From Nitrospira sp. (GTDB lineage Bacteria > Nitrospirota > Nitrospiria > Nitrospirales > Nitrospiraceae), in NCBI GenBank assembly GCA_024998685.1, contig JACOEH010000018.1, positions 21,126 through 85,125 on the forward strand: a stretch of DNA of 64,000 bases, written 5' to 3'. How positions within the stretch are numbered: the stretch's first letter is position 1; each line of letters starts with the position of its first letter. Below are positions 37,343 to 46,163 of this stretch, piece by piece. The position numbers and the translations under genes were made by a program. Under the pieces are notes generated by a model. It saw nothing but the letters and a program-made list of their open reading frames with translations. It was not told where the DNA came from and did not search any database.

Positions 37343-38401
37343 ATGTGGAGATCGTCTGTGGTAGCTCATATTCCATTGATTTCTGGAATCGTACCTTGCC
37401 GTAACGAGAAGGCCCATATTGAGTCCTGTGTCCGTTCCCTCTTGGCCCAAAAAACATCTCTATTCGAATTGGAGCTCCTTGTTGTCGATGGGATGTCCGA
37501 TGATGGGACACGTGACATTCTCGAAAGGCTTATACAATCAAACCCGAATCTACGGATGCTCGACAATCCGCGAAGATCTACCCCCTCAGCGCTTAACATC
37601 GGCATTCAAGCCGGCCGAGGGGAATACATAGCTATTCTTGGTGCGCATGCGGAGTATGGACCAAACTACCTGGAGACATGCTTGAAGCTCCTAAACGAAC
37701 ATCCCGAGGTGTGCTGTGCCGGGGGACCGATCACCAGCCGCGGCAAGGGACTCTTTGGGCAGGCTGTTGCGTTGGCCATGTCCCATCCACTTGGTATCGG
37801 CAATGCCAAGCACCGTCTACCGGAGTATGAAGGTTATGCCGAAGGTGCCTGTTTTCCCATGTTCCGCAGACGCGTTTTTGCCGATGTAGGACTTTTTGAT
37901 GAACGGATGGTCTATGTTGAGGACGATGAGCTCAACTACCGATTGGCGCAGAGACATGAAAAGGTGTTTATTTCACCGCGTGCGAAATGCGCTTATTTTG
38001 TGCGTGAGACGCCATCTCGGCTTGCGCAACAGTATTTCAGGTATGGAGCAGCTCGTGTGAGAGTACTTCGAAAGTATCGACTTCCGGCGTCCATTCGTCA
38101 GCTCGTTCCTCCAGTGTTTATCGGTTTGTTGCTGATCGGTCTGACTGTTGGTCCATGGCTTCCCGGCTGGTGGTGTTCCCTGACAGTGGCTCTTCCCGGG
38201 CTTTACATGATTACCCTTCTATTAGCGGCGATTGGACGGGTACAAGCGTCCGGGGTTCAGATTGCCGCTCGTTTTCCATTTGCAGTGGCCATCATGCATA
38301 GTTCCTATGCATTAGGTTTTTTTTCAGGTACTTTCAAAGGAAGTCCCTCTCTCGCTCCTGCTACGGATGGTCAACGGCTTCCCACGGCTGGTTCAGGTTA
38401 A
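37343..38401 (+). CDS. Family 2 glycosyltransferase with C-terminal membrane segments
   Basis: A 352-residue GT2 enzyme. SGIVPCRNEKAHIESCVRSL begins the fold; VVDGMSDDGTRDILERL and GAHAEYGPNYLETCL carry nucleotide and metal sites; VEDDELNYRLAQRHEKVF is the EDxxLxxR catalytic region. Two or three C-terminal helices (PPVFIGLLLIGLTV and after) anchor it, as in ExoA/succinoglycan-type enzymes. ATG at 37343 is preferred; TTG at 37304 lies right against a G6 run. The downstream gap contains a broken oxidoreductase. Confidence 0.87.
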   Translation: MWRSSVVAHIPLISGIVPCRNEKAHIESCVRSLLAQKTSLFELELLVVDGMSDDGTRDILERLIQSNPNLRMLDNPRRSTPSALNIGIQAGRGEYIAILGAHAEYGPNYLETCLKLLNEHPEVCCAGGPITSRGKGLFGQAVALAMSHPLGIGNAKHRLPEYEGYAEGACFPMFRRRVFADVGLFDERMVYVEDDELNYRLAQRHEKVFISPRAKCAYFVRETPSRLAQQYFRYGAARVRVLRKYRLPASIRQLVPPVFIGLLLIGLTVGPWLPGWWCSLTVALPGLYMITLLLAAIGRVQASGVQIAARFPFAVAIMHSSYALGFFSGTFKGSPSLAPATDGQRLPTAGSG

Positions 38402-38465
38402 CCGTTGCCACTTGATACGTTGCCAATATTCAAATGCATCAAGCCACAGTGACTTTGGGGGAAAT

Positions 38466-38720
38466 ATAAAGAAGTTACGTGTTGGGGTAGTCGGAGTCGG
38501 CTACCTTGGACGGCCCATGTCAGGCTGTACAGTACGCTACAGGATGCGACTCTGGTAGGCGTGGATGATGCCGATCGTACTCGGACCCAAGCAATTCCGT
38601 TTGGGACTCGCGCGTTGACATAGACTTCGTGTGCGATCTGATGATTCATGATCCGGAATCATCCTGTCGATGAATCTCGGCAGGATTGTACAAGTACAGG
38701 CCGCAGGTGTTTGCCGATGA
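38466..38720 (+). pseudogene. Remnant of a Gfo/Idh/MocA-type sugar oxidoreductase
   Basis: Frame 1 reads KKLRVGVVGVGYLGR, the NAD loop of this family. A second frame continues YSTLQDATLVGVDDADRTR, then FGTRAL and a stop. A third frame near 38670 gives MNLGRIVQVQAAGV, which is like the later IVxVQAxGV strand in sugar-nucleotide 3-dehydrogenases. Most of the enzyme is missing, so it is a leftover with shifts and a deletion. Such enzymes oxidise C3 of UDP- or dTDP-sugars ahead of DegT aminotransferases. Confidence 0.65.
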
Positions 38721-38757
38721 AGCAGTCGAAGTGGACCGATATTCTCAGGATTCGGTG

Positions 38758-39954
38758 ATGGAAGTACAGTTGAGAAAACTGAAAATGAGCATTGCCCTCG
38801 CAGCCTGGAGCATCGTTTTTCTTGCGGCCACCTATCGATCTCATACCGCGACGGTGTTCGGTCGGTATAGCTGGGGATATGCCGGTCTACTTGGCTTTTT
38901 GATGGGTGTGGCCATGATGCTCTCGCTGGCCAAGCCGGTATGGTATCGACATATCTACCAGGCAAGAGCAGGAATTATCATAAGCATCGCATCATTACTT
39001 TTGTCGATAGGTGCGGTAGAACTGATCATTCGTGCGGTGGATCCCCTCGGCATTTCCTACTATGAGTTGGCAGGGGATTATGCGCGCGACAAGCTAGCCG
39101 ATGACCAGCTTATTTTCAAGCACAAGCCGTCATGGGAGACCCGTTACGGCGATGTGCTCGTGACCTATAACGAGCGGGGGTTACGCGATCGGCCTATCTT
39201 ACCCAAAGCTGCTGGGGAATATCGGATTCTTGCCTTGGGGGACTCGGTGACCTTTGGATCGGGGGTGGATCAGGACAAGACGTTCGCCGCCCGGCTCGAG
39301 CCGTTACTGCAGGGGCGTCTGCACCGGCCGGTGCGGGTGATCAACAGCGGGGTTGGAGGCTATAATACGGTGCAGGAAGTGACGTATTTCAAGCAGGAAG
39401 GAATCACTCTGCAACCTGATCTCGTGATGTTGACCTACGTTCAGAACGATATCGAAGTGAACAAAGGGCCTTTTGATCCTTGGGCTCAAAGTTCTCTGTG
39501 GGGAAAGTCTTTGCCGGGCATGGTTATAACAATGGTGGGAAAGCTCTGGTTTTATCGGCTCATGCATCATACCTATAATTATGCTATGCCTAAGCTTCAA
39601 CCGACCCCAGCAGCGACTTCTCCACAGAAAGGAATGGGCTGGCACCAGTCGATGGCGGCGTTACACGAGTTGGTGGCGATGTGTGAAGAACGAAAGATTC
39701 CGCTCATCCTGTTCTTTAGGCGATCGCACCCCGACGAGAACAAGCTGCTCTTTGAAGATGTGGTTCGTCATGCTCATGGCGCCCAAGTCAAGGACATGGC
39801 ACCATGGTACAACGGGCTTGACGAATTTACGCTCGTCAACTCCAAAATAGACGGCCATCCCAATGCGGAGGGCCATCGAGTGATGGCGGAACATATGGCC
39901 AAGGATATTATCAGCTTCGTTATGCCAAATGGCCGGGCGGAGGTCGCGTTGTAG
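38758..39954 (+). CDS. Membrane-anchored SGNH/GDSL hydrolase
   Basis: A 398-residue protein. Two or three helices lie in the first 100 residues, then an SGNH domain: LALGDSVTFGSG (block I, Ser nucleophile), GVGGYNTVQE (block II Gly), TYVQNDIEVN (block III Asn) and DGHPNAEGH (block V Asp/His). Relatives act as esterases or O-acyl transferases on glycans, such as the acetyl transfer of AlgX-type proteins. ATG at 38758 has AGGA 7 bases upstream; a TTG at 38686 is less likely. It starts the carbamoyltransferase cassette. Confidence 0.85.
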   Translation: MEVQLRKLKMSIALAAWSIVFLAATYRSHTATVFGRYSWGYAGLLGFLMGVAMMLSLAKPVWYRHIYQARAGIIISIASLLLSIGAVELIIRAVDPLGISYYELAGDYARDKLADDQLIFKHKPSWETRYGDVLVTYNERGLRDRPILPKAAGEYRILALGDSVTFGSGVDQDKTFAARLEPLLQGRLHRPVRVINSGVGGYNTVQEVTYFKQEGITLQPDLVMLTYVQNDIEVNKGPFDPWAQSSLWGKSLPGMVITMVGKLWFYRLMHHTYNYAMPKLQPTPAATSPQKGMGWHQSMAALHELVAMCEERKIPLILFFRRSHPDENKLLFEDVVRHAHGAQVKDMAPWYNGLDEFTLVNSKIDGHPNAEGHRVMAEHMAKDIISFVMPNGRAEVAL

Positions 39955-40168
39955 AGCATTCCGATTGTCGGGATTGACCCGCGTGCTCAGCGGACCGCAA
40001 GCGCCATAGGGCGGGTAAATTTACCGTCATCAGGAAATTGAGCAGTGGAAAGTTTTGACGATTTATCCTGAGCACATTTGAATCACTTTTGGGCCAAATG
40101 ATAAAAATAACTTTTGTGCTGTTCTGAGGATAGAACCAACATCCGGTACAAGTCCAAGGAGGTGCACT

Positions 40169-40321
40169 ATGACTGAGTTTGTCCTGGAACTGTGGGACTT
40201 TATGAAGGAACGCAAAAAATTCTGGCTATTGCCGATTCTTATAGTTTTGCTCTTGTTCGGCACCTTGATTGTGCTGACCCAAGGTTCAGCGGTTGCGCCT
40301 TTTATCTATACCTTGTTCTAG
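40169..40321 (+). CDS. DUF5989 small membrane protein
   Basis: A 50-residue protein: MTEFVLELWDFMKERKKFWL then a single membrane helix with PILIVLLLFGTLIVL and the tail APFIYTLF. It matches the small DUF5989 proteins that accompany carbamoyltransferase and SxtJ genes. An AAGGAGGT site precedes the ATG. The function is unknown; it may be a membrane adaptor. It is too short for ordinary gene finders. Confidence 0.8.
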   Translation: MTEFVLELWDFMKERKKFWLLPILIVLLLFGTLIVLTQGSAVAPFIYTLF

Positions 40322-40576
40322 ACACAGGAGTTCTCTTGTCAAGATCAAGATGATGACGGACTCAATTACTGCCGTCCGGCCAAATTGGTCTTTATTTCCC
40401 TCATGCGCGGTATAGACATATCGGTAGTTTCAGTCTTAGGATTGAGGGGATCTTAGCAGTGTCCTGCCCTTGTCCCAGCGAAGGATCAGGCATGAGAGCT
40501 ACCGTAGAGTGACTCATCCATGGGATTATCAAGGTGCTGATTCGACCGTGTTGGGCATAGTGAAAAGGAGCCTATA

Positions 40577-41233
40577 ATGAATCAGGAGCATAATGCGGCC
40601 ACATTTTTTAATAGCTTTGCCGAGACCTTCGACACCATTTACGATCAAAAGCGGAATCCTTTCATGCGTTGGGTGGACGGTAAGTTTCGGAGTGACATGT
40701 TCATTCGATACGCCCTCACATTCGAAGCCCTTGATCACCTGAGAGGCGGTACAGTGCTTGATGTGGGATGCGGCTCAGGCCCATACATCGCAGAAGCGTT
40801 CAAGCGGGGAGCTGATCGGATTACAGGAATTGATCCCGCTCCCAATATGTTGACCCTTGTGCGTCATCGTCTGGCTCAGGCGGGTCTGGCGGAGGACCGG
40901 TGTAGGTTGATCGAAGGGTTGTTTCCGGGTGTACCAGTTGAGCCGCATGACTTCGCAATTGTGATGGGGGTCATGGATTATGTCGAAGACGCTCAAGTAT
41001 TTTTAAAAGCTCTGCGGCCGGTAGTCAAGCAAGTGGCTGTTATATCTTTTCCTAGTGAGCATTGGTTCCGAACCCCCTTCAGAAAATTTCGTTATCAACT
41101 GCGACAATGTCCCGTCTACTTCTATAATGACGCCGGCATTCGCAAGCTCTGTGAAACGGCAGGTTTTGCGGATGTTCGAATCCAGAAAATCCCGGGGGCG
41201 GGTATGGACTTTCATGTAAGTTTACGGCCATGA
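40577..41233 (+). CDS. Class I SAM-dependent methyltransferase
   Basis: A 218-residue methyltransferase with GGTVLDVGCGSGPYIAEAFK (motif I), then TGIDPAPNMLTLVRHRL (motif II) and DFAIVMGVMDYVED (motif IV). It is preceded by AAAAGGAG and ends in an ATGA overlap with the deacetylase gene, so the two are translated together. The substrate is probably a sugar or a carbamoylated product, by context only. Confidence 0.85.
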   Translation: MNQEHNAATFFNSFAETFDTIYDQKRNPFMRWVDGKFRSDMFIRYALTFEALDHLRGGTVLDVGCGSGPYIAEAFKRGADRITGIDPAPNMLTLVRHRLAQAGLAEDRCRLIEGLFPGVPVEPHDFAIVMGVMDYVEDAQVFLKALRPVVKQVAVISFPSEHWFRTPFRKFRYQLRQCPVYFYNDAGIRKLCETAGFADVRIQKIPGAGMDFHVSLRP

Positions 41234-42141
41234 GCTACGGTCCCCCCGTCATCACCATTGATGTTGAAGATTGGCCGCAATCCACATGGGACCGGAGTCT
41301 TCCCATCACGGAGCGGGCTGTTAAAAATACGCGTCGCGTCTTGCAGCTTCTCCGCGAAATCGATGCGCGGGCGACCATGTTCGTGCTCGGCAAGCTCGCC
41401 GAACGTTTTCCTCAAGTCATCAAGGAGATCCAGGCTGATGGGCATGAAGTGGCGTGCCACGGACACGGGCATTTGGAAATTGGACGACAGTCACCAAAAG
41501 AATTTCTCGCCGATGTCCGTCGATCTAAGGATCTTCTCGAACAGATCATCGGAATGCAGGTAAGGGGATATCGTGCGCCTGATTTCTCGATTGTCCACGA
41601 TACGCTTTGGGCTCTCGATGTGCTTGCAGAAGCTGGTTTTGAGTACGACTCCAGCATCGTACCGGCCCGTCTTCCACGGTATGGAATCGCGGGTTGGCCC
41701 GTCCTACCGACTCGGGTTCGTCTGAACCAGGGGGGCAGCATTTTAGAAGCTCCGTTGGCCACCTTTCAGGCACTCGGTAGAAATCTGCCTGTAGGAGGAG
41801 GTGGATATCATCGGTTGTTGCCGGGATTTGCGAGTCGATACTTTGCTCGGAGGATTATGATCGATGCCCCGTTCGTGTTTTACTGCCATCCTTATGAATT
41901 TGATGTCTACGAATTAAGAGAGATTCCGGTCCGCGTCCCGCTCGCGGTTCGATTTTACCAAGGTGCAGGGCGAAGATGGTTTGAACAGCGTTTCCGATCT
42001 TTTGTGGGGTGTTTGGGGTGGCAAACGATGCGTGACATGCTGTTGTCTCATTCATGGCCGGAATTCGATCCACGCAGTTTGACTCCCGACTCTCTGGGCT
42101 TGGGGAAACTGTCCACACCCCAGTCGACCACAGTTTCTTAA
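41230..42141 (+). CDS. Polysaccharide deacetylase (NodB domain, DUF3473 type)
   Basis: A 303-residue CE4 enzyme. ITIDVEDW (metal and base Asp), HEVACHGHGHL (zinc His pair) and RGYRAPDFSI are the NodB motifs; the tail with FYCHPYEFD fits the DUF3473 extension found in exosortase-linked and capsule loci. No signal peptide, so it may act in the cytoplasm on a lipid-linked sugar. It removes N- or O-acetyl groups. Overlaps the methyltransferase gene by 4 bases. Confidence 0.9.
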   Translation: MSYGPPVITIDVEDWPQSTWDRSLPITERAVKNTRRVLQLLREIDARATMFVLGKLAERFPQVIKEIQADGHEVACHGHGHLEIGRQSPKEFLADVRRSKDLLEQIIGMQVRGYRAPDFSIVHDTLWALDVLAEAGFEYDSSIVPARLPRYGIAGWPVLPTRVRLNQGGSILEAPLATFQALGRNLPVGGGGYHRLLPGFASRYFARRIMIDAPFVFYCHPYEFDVYELREIPVRVPLAVRFYQGAGRRWFEQRFRSFVGCLGWQTMRDMLLSHSWPEFDPRSLTPDSLGLGKLSTPQSTTVS

Positions 42142-42183
42142 TTTGTGTCATCTAGGAACGACTCCCAACCTTGACGGAGGAGT

Positions 42184-44028
42184 ATGGGTAACATATTGGG
42201 AATCTCAGCTTTCTACCACGACAGTGCGGCGTGCCTCATCCGTGAAGGAGACATCATAGCGGCTGCTCAGGAGGAACGGTTTACCCGAAAGAAGCATGAC
42301 CCAGGTTTCCCTTCTCATGCGGTGGCCTACTGCTTGAAAGAGGGAGGAATTACTCTCGGTGATCTTCGCTATATCGTCTTCTATGATAAACCACTCGTGA
42401 AATTTGAGCGGTTAATTGAGACGTACTTGGCATTCGCTCCGAAGGGACTCCAATCGTTCGTGGCGGCTATGCCGGTATGGCTCAAGGAAAAACTCTTACT
42501 CCGTAATTTGCTTGCGAAAGAGTTCCTCGCGTTGTCTCCGGGGATGGACCAGTCGATGCTTCCCCCGCTGTTGTTCGGTGAGCACCATGAATCTCATGCC
42601 GCCTCCGCATTTTACCCGTCGCCCTATGACAAGGCTGTGGTTCTCTGCATGGATGGCGTTGGCGAATGGGCTACGACGTCTGCCTGGCTGGGCGATGGGA
42701 ATGCGTTGACGCCGCTCTGGGAAATTCCGTTTCCTCATTCTCTCGGGCTTCTCTATTCCGCCTTTACGTACTACACCGGCTTCAAGGTCAATTCCGGCGA
42801 ATACAAAGTGATGGGGTTGGCTCCCTATGGGGAACCGAAATACGTCAAGGCCATCTATGATCATCTCCTTGATCTCAAACCGGACGGGACATTTCGTTTG
42901 AATATGGATTATTTCAACTATTGCACCGGGTTGACCATGACGGGGGACAAATTTGATGACGTGTTCGACGGGCCACCGCGGAAACCGGAGAGTAAGTTGA
43001 CGCAACGGGAGATGGATTTGGCCCGTTCAGTCCAAGAAGTGACCGAAGAGGTTATGCTTCGTGTCACGAGAACTCTACACCGTGAAACCGGAGTTGAATA
43101 TCTCTGTATGGCCGGTGGTGTCGCGCTCAACTGTGTGGGTAACGGACGGATCCTACGAGAAGGTCCGTTCAAGGGGATCTGGATTCAACCGGCGGCTGGA
43201 GACGCGGGTGGGGCGGTCGGCGCTGCGTTGAGCGCCTGGTATCGGTATGACGATCAACCGAGGGTCTTGACCGGTGTTGACCGGATGAACGGGAGTTATC
43301 TGGGACCACGACATACCAATGCTGAGATCGAACAATTTCTCAAGCAGGTTGAGGCACCCTATGAGTTGTTGGACGACGATCACCTTTTTGACTGCGTGGC
43401 AAAAGATCTTGCCGAAGGAAAAGTTGTCGGCTGGTTGCAGGGCCGAATGGAGTTCGGTCCGCGTGCGCTCGGCGGTCGAAGCATCCTTGGCGACGCCAGA
43501 AATACAAAGATGCAATCAGTGATGAACCTGAAGATCAAGTATCGCGAGTCGTTTCGCCCCTTTGCGCCTTCGGTCCTTCGGGAGCGAGTGTCGGATTTTT
43601 TTGAAATGAACACGGACAGTCCCTACATGCTGCTGGTGGCGCCGGTGATGGAGAAACGACGGCTTCCCTTGTCTGCCAATCGATCCGATTTGTGGGGGAT
43701 TGATCTGTTGAACGTTCCACGGTCCGATATTCCTGCCGTCACGCATCTGGATTATTCGGCCCGAATACAAACCGTTCATGAGGAGACCAACCCGAGGTAT
43801 TATCGACTGCTCAAGTCGTTCGAGGCACAAACCGACTGTCCTGTTCTGGTCAATACATCTTTCAACGTTCGAGGGGAGCCGATCGTGTCTACACCGGAGG
43901 ATGCCTATCGATGTTTTATGCGGACTGAAATGGATGTGCTTGTCCTGGAAAACTGCGTTTTGTATAAAACGCGACAAAAGCCGTTGGAGAACGATACCAA
44001 TTGGCAAAAAGAATTCGAGCTTGATTAG
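42184..44028 (+). CDS. Carbamoyltransferase (TobZ/NodU family)
   Basis: A 614-residue protein of full family length. ISAFYHDSAACLI (start) and HHESH (134-138) are the Fe-binding/Kae1-like part that makes carbamoyl-adenylate; MAGGVALNCVGNGRI and WLQGRMEFGPRALGGRSILGD are the ATP and carbamoyl-transfer regions. It puts a carbamoyl group on a hydroxyl of the glycan or of a small metabolite. GGAGG lies 3 bases before an ATG that is conserved. The next gene encodes SxtJ, its usual neighbour. Confidence 0.95.
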   Translation: MGNILGISAFYHDSAACLIREGDIIAAAQEERFTRKKHDPGFPSHAVAYCLKEGGITLGDLRYIVFYDKPLVKFERLIETYLAFAPKGLQSFVAAMPVWLKEKLLLRNLLAKEFLALSPGMDQSMLPPLLFGEHHESHAASAFYPSPYDKAVVLCMDGVGEWATTSAWLGDGNALTPLWEIPFPHSLGLLYSAFTYYTGFKVNSGEYKVMGLAPYGEPKYVKAIYDHLLDLKPDGTFRLNMDYFNYCTGLTMTGDKFDDVFDGPPRKPESKLTQREMDLARSVQEVTEEVMLRVTRTLHRETGVEYLCMAGGVALNCVGNGRILREGPFKGIWIQPAAGDAGGAVGAALSAWYRYDDQPRVLTGVDRMNGSYLGPRHTNAEIEQFLKQVEAPYELLDDDHLFDCVAKDLAEGKVVGWLQGRMEFGPRALGGRSILGDARNTKMQSVMNLKIKYRESFRPFAPSVLRERVSDFFEMNTDSPYMLLVAPVMEKRRLPLSANRSDLWGIDLLNVPRSDIPAVTHLDYSARIQTVHEETNPRYYRLLKSFEAQTDCPVLVNTSFNVRGEPIVSTPEDAYRCFMRTEMDVLVLENCVLYKTRQKPLENDTNWQKEFELD

Positions 44029-44038
44029 GAGACTGGCG

Positions 44039-44443
44039 ATGGATCGAACAAATCAACAGCCTACCATGAGGGATTTGCGGCAGTTCGGTCTGTTGGTGGG
44101 AGGTGTGTTTGCGGTAATCGGATTGTGGCCTGTCGTGTTCCGAAGTGAGTCGCCTCGCTTGTGGGCGACGATTCTGGGAAGCCTGCTCATTGTTCTGGGT
44201 GCGATTGCCCCGCAGAGCTTGAAACAAGCTCATAAAGGGTGGATGAAGGTAGGCCACGTTCTCGGCTCGATCAATACGAAAATCATACTCGGAATCATCT
44301 ATTATCTTCTTATCACTCCGATGGGTCTGGTCATGCGTCTGATGGGTAGGGATCCGATGCATCGCGCGTTGACACCAGATATGGACACCTATCGCATCGT
44401 GCGATCTCCACGATCACGCCATCATATGCGAAACCAATTCTGA
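44039..44443 (+). CDS. SxtJ-family membrane protein
   Basis: A 134-residue protein with two or three membrane helices: FGLLVGGVFAVIGLWPVVF, LWATILGSLLIVLGAIAP and TKIILGIIYYLLITPMGLV. The closing MRLMGRDP segment is diagnostic for SxtJ, named from the saxitoxin cluster but widespread next to carbamoyltransferases. Function unknown. AGGAG precedes the ATG. In this window the set SGNH hydrolase, DUF5989, methyltransferase, deacetylase, carbamoyltransferase, SxtJ is contiguous. Confidence 0.9.
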   Translation: MDRTNQQPTMRDLRQFGLLVGGVFAVIGLWPVVFRSESPRLWATILGSLLIVLGAIAPQSLKQAHKGWMKVGHVLGSINTKIILGIIYYLLITPMGLVMRLMGRDPMHRALTPDMDTYRIVRSPRSRHHMRNQF

Positions 44444-44705
44444 AATGAAGGTAAGGTAAGGAACTCGCCATTCTAGCAAAGAAGCATAATCTGTTCTCAC
44501 AGTGGGCACCTCCGCTGGTACCATCCGGCTATACTGAATTGTGAGATTACATGAACTCACCCCTCAGGGAGATGGGACAGATCAATAGATATATTCGAAT
44601 CGGTTCCATTTGGGGAAGAGACGTGGAAAGAGAATATTCTTTAGGGACAGAAAATGGCAGTCTCTGATAAAGCGGGATTGAGAGCAGTCTAAAAAGGAGA
44701 TCTTC

Positions 44706-45842
44706 ATGGCAGTTCCATTACTGGATCTGAATGCTCATCACGAGCCGCTCAAACAAGAAATTCTGGCAGCATTAGAAAAAACTTTTCGAAGCAACGCGTT
44801 TATCCTCGGTCCGGACGTGGGTAAGTTGGAAGAGCGGGTGGCTGCCTATTGTCAGGCGATGTATGGCATTGGCGTGACGTCCGGGACCGATGCGCTATTG
44901 CTTGCACTCATGGCGCTTGGAGTCGGGCCAGAGGATGAAGTGGTCACGACCCCCTATTCATTTTTTGCCACTGCCGGAGTAATCGTTCGTCTTGGAGCCA
45001 AGCCGGTACTTGTAGACATCGATCCCACTACCTATAACATCGATCCAGCCAAAATTACGTCGGTGCTGACGGACAAAACCAAGGCTATTATTCCGGTCCA
45101 TCTCTACGGACAATGCGCAGACATGGCACCGATTATGGATATCGCCAAGCGACACAATCTGAGCGTTATCGAGGACGCGGCTCAAGCCATCGGCTCGGAA
45201 CACCGCGACGGTCGCCGAGCCTGCAGCATGGGCACTATCGGATGCCTCTCTTTTTTTCCAAGCAAAAATCTGGGCTGCTTGGGTGATGGAGGAATGGCCA
45301 TTACCAACGATTCCGAACTCGCGGAACGCATGAGAATTCTCCGTGTCCACGGCAGCAAACCCAAGTACTACCACAAGGTGATCGGAGGAAATTTCCGGCT
45401 CGACACCATTCAGGCGGCGGTGCTGAATGTGAAGCTCAATTACCTGGATGGATGGACGAAACGAAGACAAGAGAATGCTGAAAGATATGAGCTACTGTTT
45501 CGACAGAGTGGCCTCGTGGAGAGGGGGAAAGTGCGATTGCCGGAAGCTGTCTATCGATCCGAGGGGGTGAAGCACTATCATATCTATAATCAGTTTGTGC
45601 TCCGAGTAGAACGTCGAGACGCGCTCATGGAGCATCTCAAACAGAAAGGGATCGGTGCGGAGATTTACTATCCAGTTCCTTTTCACTTGCAGGAGTGTTT
45701 TCAGTGCCTAGGTCATAAGAAAGGTGATTTCCCGGAATCCGAGCGTGCCGCCAATGAGACCATTGCGATTCCAATCTATCCTGAACTGACACCGGCTCAA
45801 CAGATGGAGGTCGTCGAGGTTATTACTGCTTTCTATGGATAG
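44706..45842 (+). CDS. DegT/DnrJ/EryC1/StrS sugar aminotransferase
   Basis: A 378-residue PLP enzyme. VTSGTDALLLAL, EDAAQA (156-161) and SFFPSKNLG with Lys187 carrying PLP are the family's marks. It aminates a keto-deoxysugar nucleotide (FdtB/WecE/WlbC group). It would feed the hexapeptide acetyltransferase at 27.7 kb. The broken Gfo/Idh/MocA gene would once have supplied the keto-sugar in the usual pathway. ATG has AAAAGGAG. Confidence 0.92.
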   Translation: MAVPLLDLNAHHEPLKQEILAALEKTFRSNAFILGPDVGKLEERVAAYCQAMYGIGVTSGTDALLLALMALGVGPEDEVVTTPYSFFATAGVIVRLGAKPVLVDIDPTTYNIDPAKITSVLTDKTKAIIPVHLYGQCADMAPIMDIAKRHNLSVIEDAAQAIGSEHRDGRRACSMGTIGCLSFFPSKNLGCLGDGGMAITNDSELAERMRILRVHGSKPKYYHKVIGGNFRLDTIQAAVLNVKLNYLDGWTKRRQENAERYELLFRQSGLVERGKVRLPEAVYRSEGVKHYHIYNQFVLRVERRDALMEHLKQKGIGAEIYYPVPFHLQECFQCLGHKKGDFPESERAANETIAIPIYPELTPAQQMEVVEVITAFYG

Positions 45843-46163
45843 ACTGGAGGAGTGCGTTCAAGATTACGTCTATAGAACACCGGGAACGGTTCGCACAAGG
45901 CTATTGTTCCGACTCCAACTTTTACCTACTTCAGTATCCTTACCATTTTGAATCCGGCATGTTGAGCAGGGTTGTCAATTCTTGCTAACCTTAGCGACAT
46001 AGCCACGCCTGTTTCCTTGTTATACATTTCTACGCCGGTGAAGCACAGGCTAGCTGCCGGGATATCATATGAGAATGAGCTAAGCTTCAAAAATCACAAT
46101 AAAGTTGATGGGGCATGTATGTGAATATACTGGTAAATAAGAAGCAGCAGAAAAGGGACGAAT
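45843..46163. other. Intergenic gap
   Basis: 320 bases with no supported gene or repeat. AAAAGGGA just before 46164 is the ribosome site of the next gene. Confidence 0.6.

Noticed and set aside
40014..40025. 12-base palindrome GGTAAATTTACC as an operator
   Set aside because: A single short palindrome with no second copy or known regulator match is not enough.
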